From contig NC_091966.1 of NCBI RefSeq assembly GCF_036711975.1, positions 35,967,501-36,031,500 on the forward strand: a stretch of 64,000 nt of DNA. The letters are read 5' to 3'. This DNA is from Onthophagus taurus (lineage: Eukaryota; Arthropoda; Insecta; Coleoptera; Scarabaeidae). Below, piece by piece: positions 36,059-48,419 of this stretch; position 1 is the first letter of the stretch; every line of letters starts with the position of its first letter. The position numbers and the translations under genes are program-made. The notes below the pieces were generated by a model. The model worked only from the letters and a program-made list of their open reading frames with translations, searched no databases and was not told the origin of the DNA.

Positions 36059-39000
36059 CTAAATTCTATATTTCATTTCTTCCAAAACAAAATCTTTTAA
36101 AGCTTTTCTTTTAACTTTCCCAGAAGGTGTTAAAGGAATACTATCCATAAATCGAATTCCAGCACGAATTTTCTGTCTATTATCCACTCTACAATTTACG
36201 AATTCCACCAATTCTTCTTCACGAACATCTTGACAATCTGGCATTAAAACAACTACAGCCATTGGATGTTCACCATCTTCATCATGCGGAACACCAAACA
36301 CGACAGCTGTTCGCACGGCGGGATGTTGTTGTAACACACCTTCTAATAAAGCTGGAGGAATATGCCAAGATTGATACTTCATCATCTCTTTGATGCGATC
36401 GACAATGTAAAAGCAAAGATCTTCGTCGTAATAACAAACATCGCCAGTTTTCAACCAACCATCTTCATCCCAAATACCATCAGATGGTATATTATAATAA
36501 CCGTTAAGTTGCATTTTAGTTTTTACTCGAAGTTCACCACGTCGATTTGGACCTAAAACCTCTTCAGTTTCTAAATCGATCACTTTGAACCACATTCCAA
36601 AACTTGGTCGACCTGAAGATGATGGTTTGCTATGCATTAAAATAATGTCTTTTCTTACAGCCGGCTTAAAAATGGTTATTAACCCAGCTACTTCAGTTTG
36701 ACCATAAACTAAACCAACGTTTGTACCGGGAAATAAATCTTTGAATGCCATCATGTTTTCAGACGACATTGGGCCGCCACCAACCATCAAATCGTAAAGA
36801 GTTGCTGTATTTAATCCTTCTGGTTTTCCATGTTTCATCATTGCCATTGCTTGGCTTGGAGCTACAAACATTTGAGTCACTTTGTATTTTTCAATTAATT
36901 CCCAAGCGTCTTTCGGCGTGAAAGATTTACAAATAAGTCTTGTATGGCCTTTCATTACGGTTTGGACGAAAATCATCGCCGACGAAATCCAATAAAACGT
37001 TGCAAAAGAACAAACCACGTTACTTATTAATCCAGAAACGCTAAAACACTTTGAAATAATTAAACGAAAACAAATTCAAATAAAAAATAACCTAATATTA
37101 ACCGCTTGACCCATAATCGTATAATGATTAATACAAATTCCTTTTGCCAACCCAGTGGTACCACTACTAAAGAATATAATAGCCGTATCATGAATACTAC
37201 TAGCAATGACAGGCCTAAAATCGTTTTCTGCTTCTTTTGGCTTTAAAAAAAACGAAATCGAATCGTAATCACTCGCATCATTAAAAACGATTATTTGCGT
37301 TTTTAGAGCTAACTCTGAGATAACATCTTCGTACATGTCCTTACATTCGGGAACGACAAAAACCAATTTTGGGCAAACTTGATTAATTAAATGCTTTGTG
37401 TCTTCAAAGGAAATCGTTGGATCCAAAGCCGCGACTTTTGCCCCTACCAAAAATGTCGCAACGTAAGGTACGGCGCTGTTTAATTGGTTGTAGGTGCATA
37501 AAGCTATTACATCTTCTCGGGTTACTCCGCGATTTTGCATTTCAATTGCCGTTCTTATCGATCTTTGTAATAATGATCCGTATGTATCTCTGTGTCCTGT
37601 TAATGCACAAATCTAAAAATAAAAACTGCGATATTCTACAAGTTTATCCGATATCAAGATTAAATTAAAAAAAATTTAAAAGAGATGTTGAAAGAAAAAT
37701 GATGTCGAAGAGTTTCATCAGTCTGCAGGAAAAATGGAAATAGACTGACTGAATCAGCATCACTTAGGTGTGGCAAATGAATTGTTAAGTAATTCTGACC
37801 AGGTCAGCACTAAGCAAAAGGGTGATAAGTTATATTGCAATTAGATGCAACGATATCCTTAGAAAAGCTGAAGCAGATGAATAGGAATGTGAAAAAAATC
37901 TTCGGCATGAAATTAAAGCAAGCTAATAGCTAAATGCATATAACTTTCCAAAGAGCTCCTGAATGGAGTGAATTGAGTGAAAGCTTAAGAAATTGTAAGC
38001 AAGAAACTAATGCAATAATAATGGAGAGAGATTGCCAGTCAATGCTGCAAATGGAAAGAAAAAGAATGTTACTTGAAGACCATTATGGCTTCAGATTATT
38101 CCATTCAACCTTAATTAGCCTTTACCTCCAGAAAACAAAAAAATAGTAAAAATTTTCACAACAAAGAGTTACACACATCAAGAGCTTTGTGTAATTGCAC
38201 TCCTTCAATGCCTATATCTCGATTTCTTAGATGAGGATTACAAAAGCACTAAGGGAGTGGAGTACCAAAGAGTACTTGGTGAAAACAGTGAAGACATATC
38301 TAGTAAATAAGGAAATCTTTGTCCTCAGCAGAAAAAACTGGAATTAGCCCCAACATTCATATAGGATCTAATGCTACGGAGTATCTTCTGTGATAGTGCT
38401 CTGAGAGTGGATGGCCATGTTGCATGGCGTTGATTTGAGAATACCAAATTGGAGGAAAATGTAGCCTAAATCGTCAAGATGTAAAATAAAACAAGAATAG
38501 TAATCTTGGAAGCGTGGAGAGAGTTCTCAAGAGCTTTCAGAGTTCATTATTGAGCAAAATGAAGAGAGAAAAGTATTATGCAGGCCATAAACAGGATGTT
38601 AGTAATCGAACTGACATCAGCATATCGGAAAGAAGGTCAACCAAGAGTTGAAAAATGTTTTGGGGCAAATTTTCCGAGAAATACTAGGATTAGATTAAAA
38701 GTGAGAAGCAGTTGAGTAAGAATTAAATGAGAAGAAACGATGATAGAAGGGGGTATAAAATTTATTGCACGACTGTTCTCCCCCGATCTGAAATCTGAGT
38801 ACAAGTGAAGAAGGGTGTAGCAAAACCAAGAGGAAGGAGAGGTCTTAAAGTCCCACCAGTCCAGCAAAAGTAAAATGGAGAATAATTTTTATTCTATGAA
38901 GAAATTTCTTGCTAAATGGTAACTGGGAATTCTTCAGAAAAAGAACCTTTAATACGACATAATCCGGCAGACCAAGATCCATATCAATATCAGATGTCAA

Positions 39001-40341
39001 ACCATCATAGGTCTTGAGAAGCATTTCTCAGAAGTTTCACTGCCAGTTCACCAATCAGGTCAATATAATGTGCACAGTATATTTCTGAGTTACTACGCAA
39101 AGTCCAAGATTCGCTACAACGGAACATTTATAGAATCATTTAACCATGCTTAGGATATAGCTTTATATACAGTGTGCTCAGAAATGACCGTGAAGGAGAA
39201 GTGTTGTATCGCCTCATAGTGAATTCAGATACTAAATGGCATCTGCATGATAGTTCTTAACAAATTATAAAGCATAACTTGATTGGGATTCTTTTCTAAT
39301 CATGGTATAAAATTATGCACTCAACAAATATTATTTTCAGTCTAGTATAGTATTAGATTCAGTGTACTTTTTGTAATCAACTTTTAAAATAAATAAATAA
39401 GAACCAGATAACCTCGCTGTCGCCAACTACAACTTCATCGAAGTTCATTACATACACACAGACAAAATCACATCAAAAATAATCCTACTTTCCTTACTCC
39501 ATCATAGCAAATGCAATCCGATGACCAACTTTAGTTTATGTTCTAAAACTGAAAATATTAAGTAATCAATTTAATTCCCAACTTGTTTTAAAGACCATGA
39601 TTAGATGCTTATTTTAGTAATTTAGTTAATGCAGGCCACAAAGAGACATGGTAAAAGCGGCTCCCTCTGAACCTAAGTGTGATCTCGAACTTGACCTTAA
39701 GATCAATCTTCAAACATGATACCAAGAGATAAATATACAGGGAATTTCACTTAAAATGCAATATATAAAAATATATTTTCTTAGAAATTTCTTGTTCTAG
39801 GTCTAATATTAGTTCTAGTGACTGTAGTAGGTAGCACTAGTTAACATAAGATATCAGTATGTTGCATATTTTTATTGAACTAAAACTAGAACTAACACTA
39901 GACCTAGAACCAGAAACATTCGGGTTTAGCCGTGCGTCTCTTAATAAGGCAGAAAACTTAGGGTTATCACAAAGACGTCACGTTTTTCCAAGCAAAACTT
40001 TTCCTTTGCTAAACTACCCGTGTCTGTACTATTAAGCTATGTTGCATTTTATGTAGGACAGTGCAAGTGCATAGTAGTTTCGTAACTATGATTACGCAAT
40101 ATATGAATGCGATATTGCGAGTTATATGAAATTCCCGGTATTATATAAACAAAAAAAAAGTTTACTTGAGCTGTATAATATTTATTCTTCTTCATTTTTT
40201 GGAAAAGTTCAACACCTAAACCTCCTGGATTGGGCTCAAACTGGAGATCACATCCTCTAATGATGTTATCTTCACCCAACATATCTAAAAAGAACACGAT
40301 TTGTTTCCAAGAAAAAAGTGCAGAAAAATCTTACCTTCCAT
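36059..40341 (-). CDS. gene H: luciferase-like acyl-CoA synthetase
   Basis: Exons on the - strand, 40341-40335, 40284-40166, 37612-37092 and 37040-36059, join to 542 residues. The first coding exon is ATGGAAG, then G|AT ATG TTG GGT. The third exon is 521 nt, exactly the length of the matching exon in E. Motifs: SSGTTGLAKG (Pro to Ala in A3), YGQTE, TGDVCYYDEDLCF, DRIKEMMKYQSWHIPP and LTPSGKVKRKAL with the catalytic lysine. An active ATP-dependent acid-CoA ligase is likely. The 2.55-kb intron after the second exon separates the N-terminal 42 residues from the rest, so the true start is easily missed. The tail MKYRI is not a peroxisomal signal. A TATATATAAAAG box stands 56 bp upstream of the start. 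Confidence 0.9.
37613..39785. other. large intron of gene H, content not identified
   Basis: The stretch is less AT-rich than the typical introns of the cluster and has many short broken frames, which suggests old transposon DNA, but I see no family-specific motif. It ends with a copy of the hexamer foldback repeat. Confidence 0.45.
39790..39950. repeat. second locus of the ACTAGA foldback repeat
   Basis: CTTGTTCTAGGTCTAATATT (reverse orientation, near 39790) faces ACTAGAACTAACACTAGACC (near 39885), which is followed by CATTCGGGTTTAGCCGTGCG. This is the same unit, including the tail, as at 1.7-2.1 kb. Confidence 0.75.
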
Positions 40342-40396
40342 ATTATTTCAAATGCAGTTTTTTTACAAATAAACATGTGTTGGATAGAAATTGGAT

Positions 40397-40408
40397 CTTT
40401 TATATATA
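40397..40408 (-). promoter_or_regulatory. TATA box of gene H
   Basis: On the - strand, TATATATAAAAG stands 56 bp before the ATG at 40341. It is well placed for a leader of about 25 nt and supports the tiny first exon as the real start. Confidence 0.6.
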
Positions 40409-40409
40409 T

Positions 40410-42900
40410 CTCCGACAGACAATTGGGCGAATAAATGCCATAATAGGCAATCATTATCTGCACGCTCTTGCACGTTGAAGTGTAGCCGTATAAAGACGTT
40501 CATAAACAGGTATAATTTAAGTTAAAATGTAAGAATTTTGTGTTTGATTTTATACTACCTATATTCGAACATCGACCGATAATTTTTGAACTTGCCAAGA
40601 ATATTTCTCAGTACTCGATCGATGAAGAGACAATCATACCTATATATTTTGTTTGCATAATGTATAATTTAAAATTTCTGAGTTTTAAATCAATAACGAT
40701 TAAATGAATAAACGAGGGTAGATAATAATTAAACGAATATTTTGGTTAAATGATTCATTTTAATAAAACTGATATAATATAAACAGTTTGCGTGATATCA
40801 TTACAACTCTCGTGACACAAAAAAATCGATCCGCGCATGTTAATAATTTAAATGATAGTTAGAGCTTCAAATTCATATAAAATTAACTTGAAGAGTGCAC
40901 GTGGAATAACTACACAGTGGTTCATGTGTCAAGGTTAATTAGCCCTGATTTGGAGCAATTTTAGCAAAGTAATGCGAACATGCAAAAGTTGTTGTCTGTT
41001 ATAATAATACATAAATAAATGAAATAAAAAATTATTTATTATTATTACTGTTACAATAATTGTTTTTATAAGGACATTTACAAACAGGTGGATGTAAAGT
41101 GGAACGAATAAAATTACCACCGGCGATTGTAAACAAGAAATGAGGCATGCAAGACGGTAATTGAACGCGATCTTAACAAAAGGTTTGTAATCGTCACAAG
41201 TTGGTTGAATAAACGAAAGAGGCTGGAATTGATGAGTCACTGCCGCAATGACCTAGAATGCCCGGGAAGGACTGGCAGTAGGTATTATTTTTTCCAAAAG
41301 ACGTCCGGTGACCCGGTTTCGTGTAATATTCGGTGTTATATACCGAACAGTCCAGATCGGCGACGACGAAGAACGGTAAAACGAATGAAAAAGTTCTAGA
41401 AGACAACGGATGTGCGAGTAGGACGCAAATTAGACGACAAGAAGTGCGTTAAACTGTAACTGAAGAGAAATCGAGTTAGAATATCCGGGGAAAACCAAAA
41501 TTGAAAAAAAAAACAAAGAAGCGTAATTCATTTAATTTATGTTCTTGTAAGTGCGCAGAATATAAAGAGAATGCATTGTTTCCGTGCAAATTTTCGGCCT
41601 TGAGATTTATTAACTATTTTGACTGTTTTAGCATTATGCGGCAAAATAATACAATGAGAGACCCTGGTAAATATAGGTTTGGAATATATTGACCCAATAT
41701 TAGCATTGTTTTGTTTAAGTTTTGGAAATATTCGCAACTATACTTCTATTATACTTCACCAAAATATAAATTTCGGGCTAATTGATACTTGAAAACGGAA
41801 AAAATGTTACTTGTTATTTTCAAGGTGGCGGAAAAAGTAACAAATTTTTCTGAGAGGAATTTTATACAGAGCATCAAAAATCTAAGTCAATTAAATTTAT
41901 TTTTAATTCTTGCAATGGTAATATGGAATAATTACATATTATGCGTTTAGTTCTGGTTAAAGACTAGTCAGAGGTATCCTTGAATTGCCTTCTTGAGGAA
42001 ACTTACAAGGAATTTGCGGATCGCAATAACCGTAAAAATAATTTAATAGTGTTGGCAACTGACATAGAAGTTGTTACAGTAATAAATATTGCTAAATGCA
42101 TTATTCATTCCACATTTAATATTACCTTTAAAGTGACCAAGCGTCAACAAAACGAATAAATATCCGCACAAGGTTGTGACAAAATTTTCATGCTTGTTAA
42201 ATACCATAATCAGTTCAAACTACAATTGAAATAGAGTACTCCTGGTGATGCGTTTTACTTCAGAATACGTTTCCACCCAGTTATATAATTCATTGAGCTA
42301 TTCACCAGACACATATCCTGCTACATTCTTTATGTTCATCTTGTAATGATGATATGCTTATGCCAAAAACTTGGTTGTTTGAAGATGTATTGGAGGAGAT
42401 GCGATTATGTAATGTTTAAGAAAAATCGTAACTATCTCTCCGATTTGATTAATGCCGTGCCAATAATGAATGTGGTGGGTGTCCAAAATTTATAAACAAA
42501 GTTCAAACCGAAAGGTTGCTCGGATCATAAGTGGCCAGCGTGGTTTGCTAATAAGGTAAAGAGCTCTTATCGAAATAAATTATTGCTAATGCTTAAATCT
42601 CATATGCGAGCTCATTAGAAGAAGTCTTTAAGGAGTTTTTGCTATTACATGTTCATGAAAGCCACGGGATTGCTGGCCTTTTGAGAAGAGACAACTTGGA
42701 ATTCAGCACAGATCAAAGCATCGTGTATGCTTTTGCAGAATATCATGGACGTATTTACATTCAATCAAAATCTGTAGGCAAGAATGTTACCACATCCAAT
42801 CATAACCCACATTTATCTATTGAATGTTTCAGTTTAGAGGATATGGTGCATATGAAGCACTAGGAAAGAGTAAAGTAAACACCAATGGAATAACAATAAT
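40410..42900. other. gap upstream of gene H
   Basis: There is no recognised gene. A stretch at about 41.1-41.47 kb is visibly richer in G+C and CpG than its surroundings; it could be an unseen first exon or a regulatory block for H or for another transcript. Short frames on both strands there have no domain similarity. Confidence 0.4.
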
Positions 42901-42904
42901 ACCC

Positions 42905-43410
42905 TGGTGTACACGGAAGTTAAAGAACTGGCTAAGAAGAAAAGGAACGCATATATAAAATATAGGAGAAATTATAGAAAGACACTGGAAAATTTTCACG
43001 AAGAACATGCAAACTGATTGGCACAGGGAGCAGAGGAATGTTTGAAAAAGGATTCAAAATCAGAAAAGAGATGTGAATGAATACTTTCAGATTAACAGCA
43101 TATCGAGAGAAACATTTTGCAAGACTAAAAATATATAACGGTACCCCACAATAACCATATAACCAGGGAGGAGATATATGAAGCCTTAACCAAATTAAAA
43201 AACCGGAGAGAGAGAGAGATGCGGCATACAGAATATTGGCAAGTGGGTTAGGAAAAGGAAGCGCCAATGCAGTCGACATGTGGACAGAATAACGGAAGAC
43301 TGAATAGCTGAAGTATGCAAACGCAGTCGACCTGTGGGGAAAAGGACAGCAGGAAAGCCACTGAAAAGAAATAACGTAATCCTAAACTAAGATGAAGAAG
43401 AAGAGAGTAG
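42905..43410 (+). mobile_element. internally deleted LINE (RTE-type) remnant
   Basis: The + strand reads VYTEVKELAKKKRNAYIKYR, then a stop-broken linker, then ITREEIYEALTKLKN. This is the stretch just before the RT domain in RTE-type elements. About 80 bp later comes RPVGKRTAGKPLKR, typical of the extreme C-terminus, and then the end ATGAAGAAGAAGAG. The RT core is deleted between them. Confidence 0.65.
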
Positions 43411-43980
43411 CCGAACACTTAACATCGGATATTTGACGTCCTCCGTTGACATTTTTGCATTGTTGGAGAGTTTTGCATAATCATTCACACAATATTGACT
43501 TCTGAAAATTTGGAACACTTGCGTTTTTAAGTATCTCCATAAAAAGAAAGAAATTATGCCGTAAGACCGAAGGGGTCTATCGATATCCCTGTTCCATGAA
43601 ACGACACGCCCTGAAAACAAAGCATTCACAACATTCAGTGAGGTTCTGCTGAATAAGTTTGTTTTCATTAACTAAAAAGCGATCGAGTTGCGATGTGAGG
43701 AAGCTCTGGATCATTACGTTCTCAAAAAAATATGAACCAATGATTCCATTTTTTGAAATCGCACACCATTTTGTCACTTTTTTAGCATGAAGAGGTGTTT
43801 CATATCTGAAGATCTATTTGTTAACAAAATTGAAGAGGCGGAAATGTGCCTCTTCCATAAATTGTTGATTTGATTTTCTTCCAGTCTGGCAAGTATAACC
43901 TCACAAAATCGAAACGTTGTTGTTTATCACTCATATTAGAACCCGGAGATCTTTCAACTCTGTAATCTCTTAGCCGAGTG
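43400..43980 (-). mobile_element. second mariner-like transposase fragment
   Basis: On the - strand from 43777: KVTKWCAISKNGIIGSYFFE, then SFLTSQLDRF, and later RPLRSYGIISFFLWRYLK, matching VTVWCGIASFGIIGPYFFE and the PRSPDLSPCDFFLWGYLK end of insect mariner-like transposases. Frames change twice, and the second catalytic region is not recognisable. It belongs to a different subfamily from the copy at the left edge of the window. Confidence 0.75.
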
Positions 43981-44929
43981 AACGTCCAATTCTGTATTAT
44001 AAACTAAATGCCAGACTATACAGATTATAACATGCCAGAGACTTACTTCCCTATTATTTGTCCACAAGCTGCCAATCCTAACTCAAATCTTTCCGTATTT
44101 TTGGCGAACCATAACTAGACTTTGCCAAACAATCAGAAATGAAAAATGGCACAGAATTTGATCGCATTACTGCAAAACTTTATGTTATATTACCAATTCT
44201 CAGAAGATACACAAAAAACCAGAAACAAAGATTAAAGCTTAAAGATATTAAGAAGTTAATTGGGCATATTCGGAAACATTTTGGGTTGTGAGATTAAGTA
44301 ATCTCAATTTAATTGATTCTAAAAAACTTAGAAAAGATTCTAACGTTACTTCAAAATAGAAACATGCTCTTTTTAATGATAATTATTAGAAAAAAAGTCC
44401 AACATACCGTTATCATAACCAAAAACGACAAGTAAGCTCGAAATTACCTCATTATGTTCGCGTTATGGTACGGTAGTCGCCATCGGTTATATGGGTAACC
44501 AGATCGCAAGTACAGTTGCGCACTTAACATACTGACTCGTTTAGGTGTAATAAGTAAATCACTCCCGTCTTGAAAGCTTCGATTTAAGACGGGAATCAGC
44601 GTAGAACGTGGAAAAAATATAGACGCGATCATAGATTAGGTCAATTAAAATCTCAACCAACACGATTCTTACAACAGCAAAAGAAGAGGTCCTGGTACCG
44701 GTGTTCAAGACATCAAACCACGATGGATTGGTCGATATAGGTACAGTTAGACCAGTTGACGTTGGTGTATGAGCCCATAGACATTAGTACCGTTCAATCC
44801 ACAGACAGAAACTTATTACCAACGGGAACTTCTTTTACAAGTTCAAAAATTTTTACATAAAAAACGTATATTCGTTGTATAGAAAGCGAATTCTTTCATT
44901 CCTTCCACATAAGTTCACTACCAATGCGC

Positions 44930-45271
44930 AAATTCGAGGTAATCATCTTGGATGAGGAGTGAAACCTTTCGGAACGCCGAAAGAGAGGCGCGAGGAAACG
45001 ACCGCGGACGTGGAAAGGAACGGACCGTCGAAGAACATTCCGTGTCCGCTAACCAAAAGTGTTACCACGCGCGAACAGAGATCGTCGACGCGAGTCTGCA
45101 AGCTAAGTTCAAGTTCACTGGAACGGAGGAACAACTCTTTAGATTCTCCCGTTAAATACGCGATTGTTAACCAGCTTATGTTACGATGTTTGAACAAGAA
45201 TCGGCAATAAGAAGATAGTGTTTTGGCAAATTTAAATATCGTTTAAATCTTTTTGGTATTTGAAGAAAAAG
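44930..45271 (+). promoter_or_regulatory. CpG-rich block, candidate non-coding first exon of the 51.8-kb gene
   Basis: From 44.95 to 45.2 kb the DNA is rich in CG (GGCGCGAGG, GACCGCGGACG, ACGCGCG, GTCGACGCG) in an otherwise AT-rich window, and it has open frames on three tracks at once, a sign of composition rather than coding. It is followed by a good donor, GAAAAAG|GTAAGG, at 45271/45272. The gene at 51.8 kb begins with a 3' splice acceptor in its leader, so it needs an upstream exon; this is one candidate. Confidence 0.35.
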
Positions 45272-46739
45272 GTAAGGTATTCAGAATATATCATTCAAAA
45301 AAGTTATAAAATCATTCAAACATTATTCATTAACCCATTTAATAAAATTATGATAATTTAGTCAAATCTTTTTAAAAAAGTATATGCAAAGAGGACAAAA
45401 TATAAATAAAATTTGACTTTGTTAATTCTCCTCATTTAGAAGTTTTGCGTCACCTCAAAATTATTGGTTGATTACCGGTTCTCGCATAATCAGATAATAA
45501 TTTAAAGTTTGGTTTTAGTTTATTTTGAACTATATGGATCAAGGATTTTAAAAGTAAAGGTCCTGGACATTCACCTCCGCCTATCGGGGAAAATTTAGCA
45601 ATTACGAAAATTATTAGTGATTGCAACAACTTTGTCGAATTAAAATTAATTTTCAAATTCTTGAAATTTAAATTAAAATCATTAAAATTTTTAAACATTA
45701 TTTTGATGACGACCTTCATTGTAACGAATCGTCTCAGGGTTAATGATCTCAGACCGGTTTCACCTCAAAACGAAACCAAATTTTGTATGGCTCAGACCTA
45801 AAGAACGTTGGCCTTACACCACTGACATAGATTTTATTTATGCGTCAACTGTTGTTTTGGCACAGTCAACTAATCCGTTAAAATATAAAGTAAATCAAAA
45901 CTACAAACTAAATTCTTAAAATCAATAAATCTTAAAATTAACATATCAAAGTTATTAATGAGATACAATCATTTTGGATTAAGCTGTACATTCTATAACA
46001 GTTCTATTCATATAGCGGTATTGTATTCGCGGTTCGGTGAGCAAGAACGGCTATTCTTAAAACTCAACATTTTGAATCAATAAAAATTCAAAAAAAAATT
46101 ATTTTAAATATTAAAACATCTATGTGAAGGTGAGCAACACAAAAAAAAACGAAAATATTATTTCTTTTAATTAATGACCTTTATTCGGAATAAATTAATA
46201 ACATCAAACTCTCAATAAATCAAAAGAATTGATGAAAAATCGGGATTTCTCTTGCATCCCGTCATTGACTGCATCCGTTGTTGCATTCCTCTCTATGAAT
46301 TTCACTTTATGTTACCAATTAAGTGTTTTCTTGTGTCAGAGATTGATTGAGCATTCAACTCGGGGAACGTAAAATGGTTTGCTAAGTAGGTTTGTATTCC
46401 TTTCTTGCTTCCTTTGCAAGTTTCCCTCATCATATAAATAAAATTCATACTTACTTATTACTCCTAAAAAACAATTACGATTTATGTACTTTGTTGTTTT
46501 TAGATTTCTAAGTAATTTTCACATCAAATTAATGTCTTTTATACTTTCAAAAAATAATTCTAAAGAGGATTTAACCTATTTGAATAACATACAAAAACCT
46601 ACTCCACCAGAATTGAACTTAAAACCTTTCTAATAGCAACAACCAAAAAGAAATTACTCAAAGAAAAAATTAGAATTAACTGGTTCAGTTTAACATTAAA
46701 CGTTTTACCGTACCGTGTAACGAATTCTCAAAGAATACC

Positions 46740-46930
46740 ATCACGTTTAACCGCGAGCGTTTTTAGCAAACTCAAAGAAGTGTTATCCGAATAAGTCGAG
46801 GCGTAGGCGCGAACCTAACGGGGCATTTAAGGCATAACTTGACGGCTCGGCGCGCTGTGTCTCTCGGTCAAGGTAATTTTGTGACCTTCCGTTGCTCATC
46901 GTACAAACGACCACGTTCGACCTAGTTGTA
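46740..46930 (+). promoter_or_regulatory. second CpG-rich block, candidate alternative promoter or exon
   Basis: CGAGGCGTAGGCGCGAACC and CGGCTCGGCGCGCTGTG stand out from AT-rich flanks, followed by a donor-like CGGTCAAG|GTAATT at 46872/46873. No coding frame is seen. It may be an alternative first exon of the same gene. Confidence 0.3.
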
Positions 46931-47595
46931 AGATTTTAAGGAAGAGAACAGGTTCAGATACTCTATTATTATTGGAAAGGACAAGAATTTTTGGATTTAT
47001 TTTTTCAAATTATATTTAATATTTTTGCAACATTACTTGACTCTTGTTCTGTATATGCAAATATAGAGGAGATAGGTCAAGCAAGACATCTATCATTACA
47101 GTTGGCATAGTAGCTATTGTACCAGAAATTGCTAATTCAGGAATTGATGATAATTTATTGATATACAATACCTATACAAGTCTGCAAGGCTATATGGTCT
47201 AACTATAGTAATATCAAGCCAGTAACATTTTCAGGTATTAAATCCTAATTTCTACCACAGATACAGCAATGTATTGGTAAATGGCATTTGTCCATGGCAA
47301 TCACGACGTTTAGATTAAACCTTGTAGTTGAGATTTTCCTTTGAATACCATTCACAAAGAATACTGATGTTTCCTTAGAGAAGTTTCGATCCACTTCATG
47401 ACTTGAAGCATATGTCCAAAACATGAATTGGAGTTGAGGCATTACAGTTGATTCAACCTCTCTATCAAAGGCTATTCTTTCAATATGTTATGGCGTTATT
47501 AAACTTTCCTTTATTGTTAAAACACCCCTGCTCACTAAGGAATCTAGATATGGTATCTACCACATTGTACAGAACAAGTTCCACTGTCTTTCCTA

Positions 47596-47819
47596 TACAG
47601 GGTAATTCAAATTCGATCTCCATCATTGGGATCTCAGAAACCATAAGAGATACAAAAATCCAACATATATATTTTAAAAACTAAAACGACTAGATCCAAA
47701 AACTTAGTTGAAAACTGATGAGGTCTAAGATATGCAACTTTGCCCCCATTTAACTATTTCTGTATCTCTTATGGTTTCTGAGATCCCAATGGTGGGGGTC
47801 GAATTTCAATTACCCTGTA
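47596..47819. mobile_element. 224-bp mariner-type MITE
   Basis: The element starts TACAGGGTAATT and ends AATTACCCTGTA, with TA on each side (47594-47595 and 47820-47821) as target-site duplication. The inverted repeats extend about 65 bp with only a handful of mismatches, including TGGGATCTCAGAAACCATAA inside each arm. The short centre has no coding capacity. It is a well-preserved non-autonomous element. Confidence 0.88.
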
Positions 47820-48419
47820 TAGATACTTAGAGACCCAGTGAACTGTCGACCAGAATCCTTGAACGAATATACCGCTCTTGTACCTTAGAAGCTTTTTCAG
47901 CAAAAATGAAGTAAGACAGTACGTTCAGTCTTAATGTACGTTTATTCCATTCAGTCAAAATCATTCAGTAATACAAAACGCTACACGAGCGATTTGAAAA
48001 GTTTAAACTTGTTAACCATCCAATTAAACTTTTAATCTACTTGTGAAGAACGTTTTGTAGCACGAAAAATGCGTATCTTAACGACGTTATCCTCCATCAT
48101 AAGGTTTCCTAACGAGCAAGCCTGTATTAGAAGCTTCAAAGCAGCTTTGTCCAACTCCATATAAACTCCATCAAGTCGCCTAGAGGAAATATCTGGTTTA
48201 TATAGAAAATGTTGTAGACTCTAACACCGCTTAGTGTCTCCAAAATCTCTTGTAGTATTTGTTATAATTACTTAGACCCTGTTTATATTGTTTCGATTCG
48301 CGCAATATTAAGCACCGTTAAAACTCTGCCTAGTATAACATTCAAATTTTCTCATTTTGATCATAGTCGTTCTTTCCAAAGAAGTACCTTAATTTTCTAA
48401 ATGTTTAGTGTAAAGTTTC

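Noticed and set aside
44943-45210. Three overlapping frames in the CpG-rich block
   Set aside because: Open on both strands because few AT-rich stop codons occur in CG-rich DNA; no domain or codon pattern supports coding.
47245-47442. 65-codon - strand frame
   Set aside because: No recognised similarity, no splice partners, and close to a MITE; left as chance.
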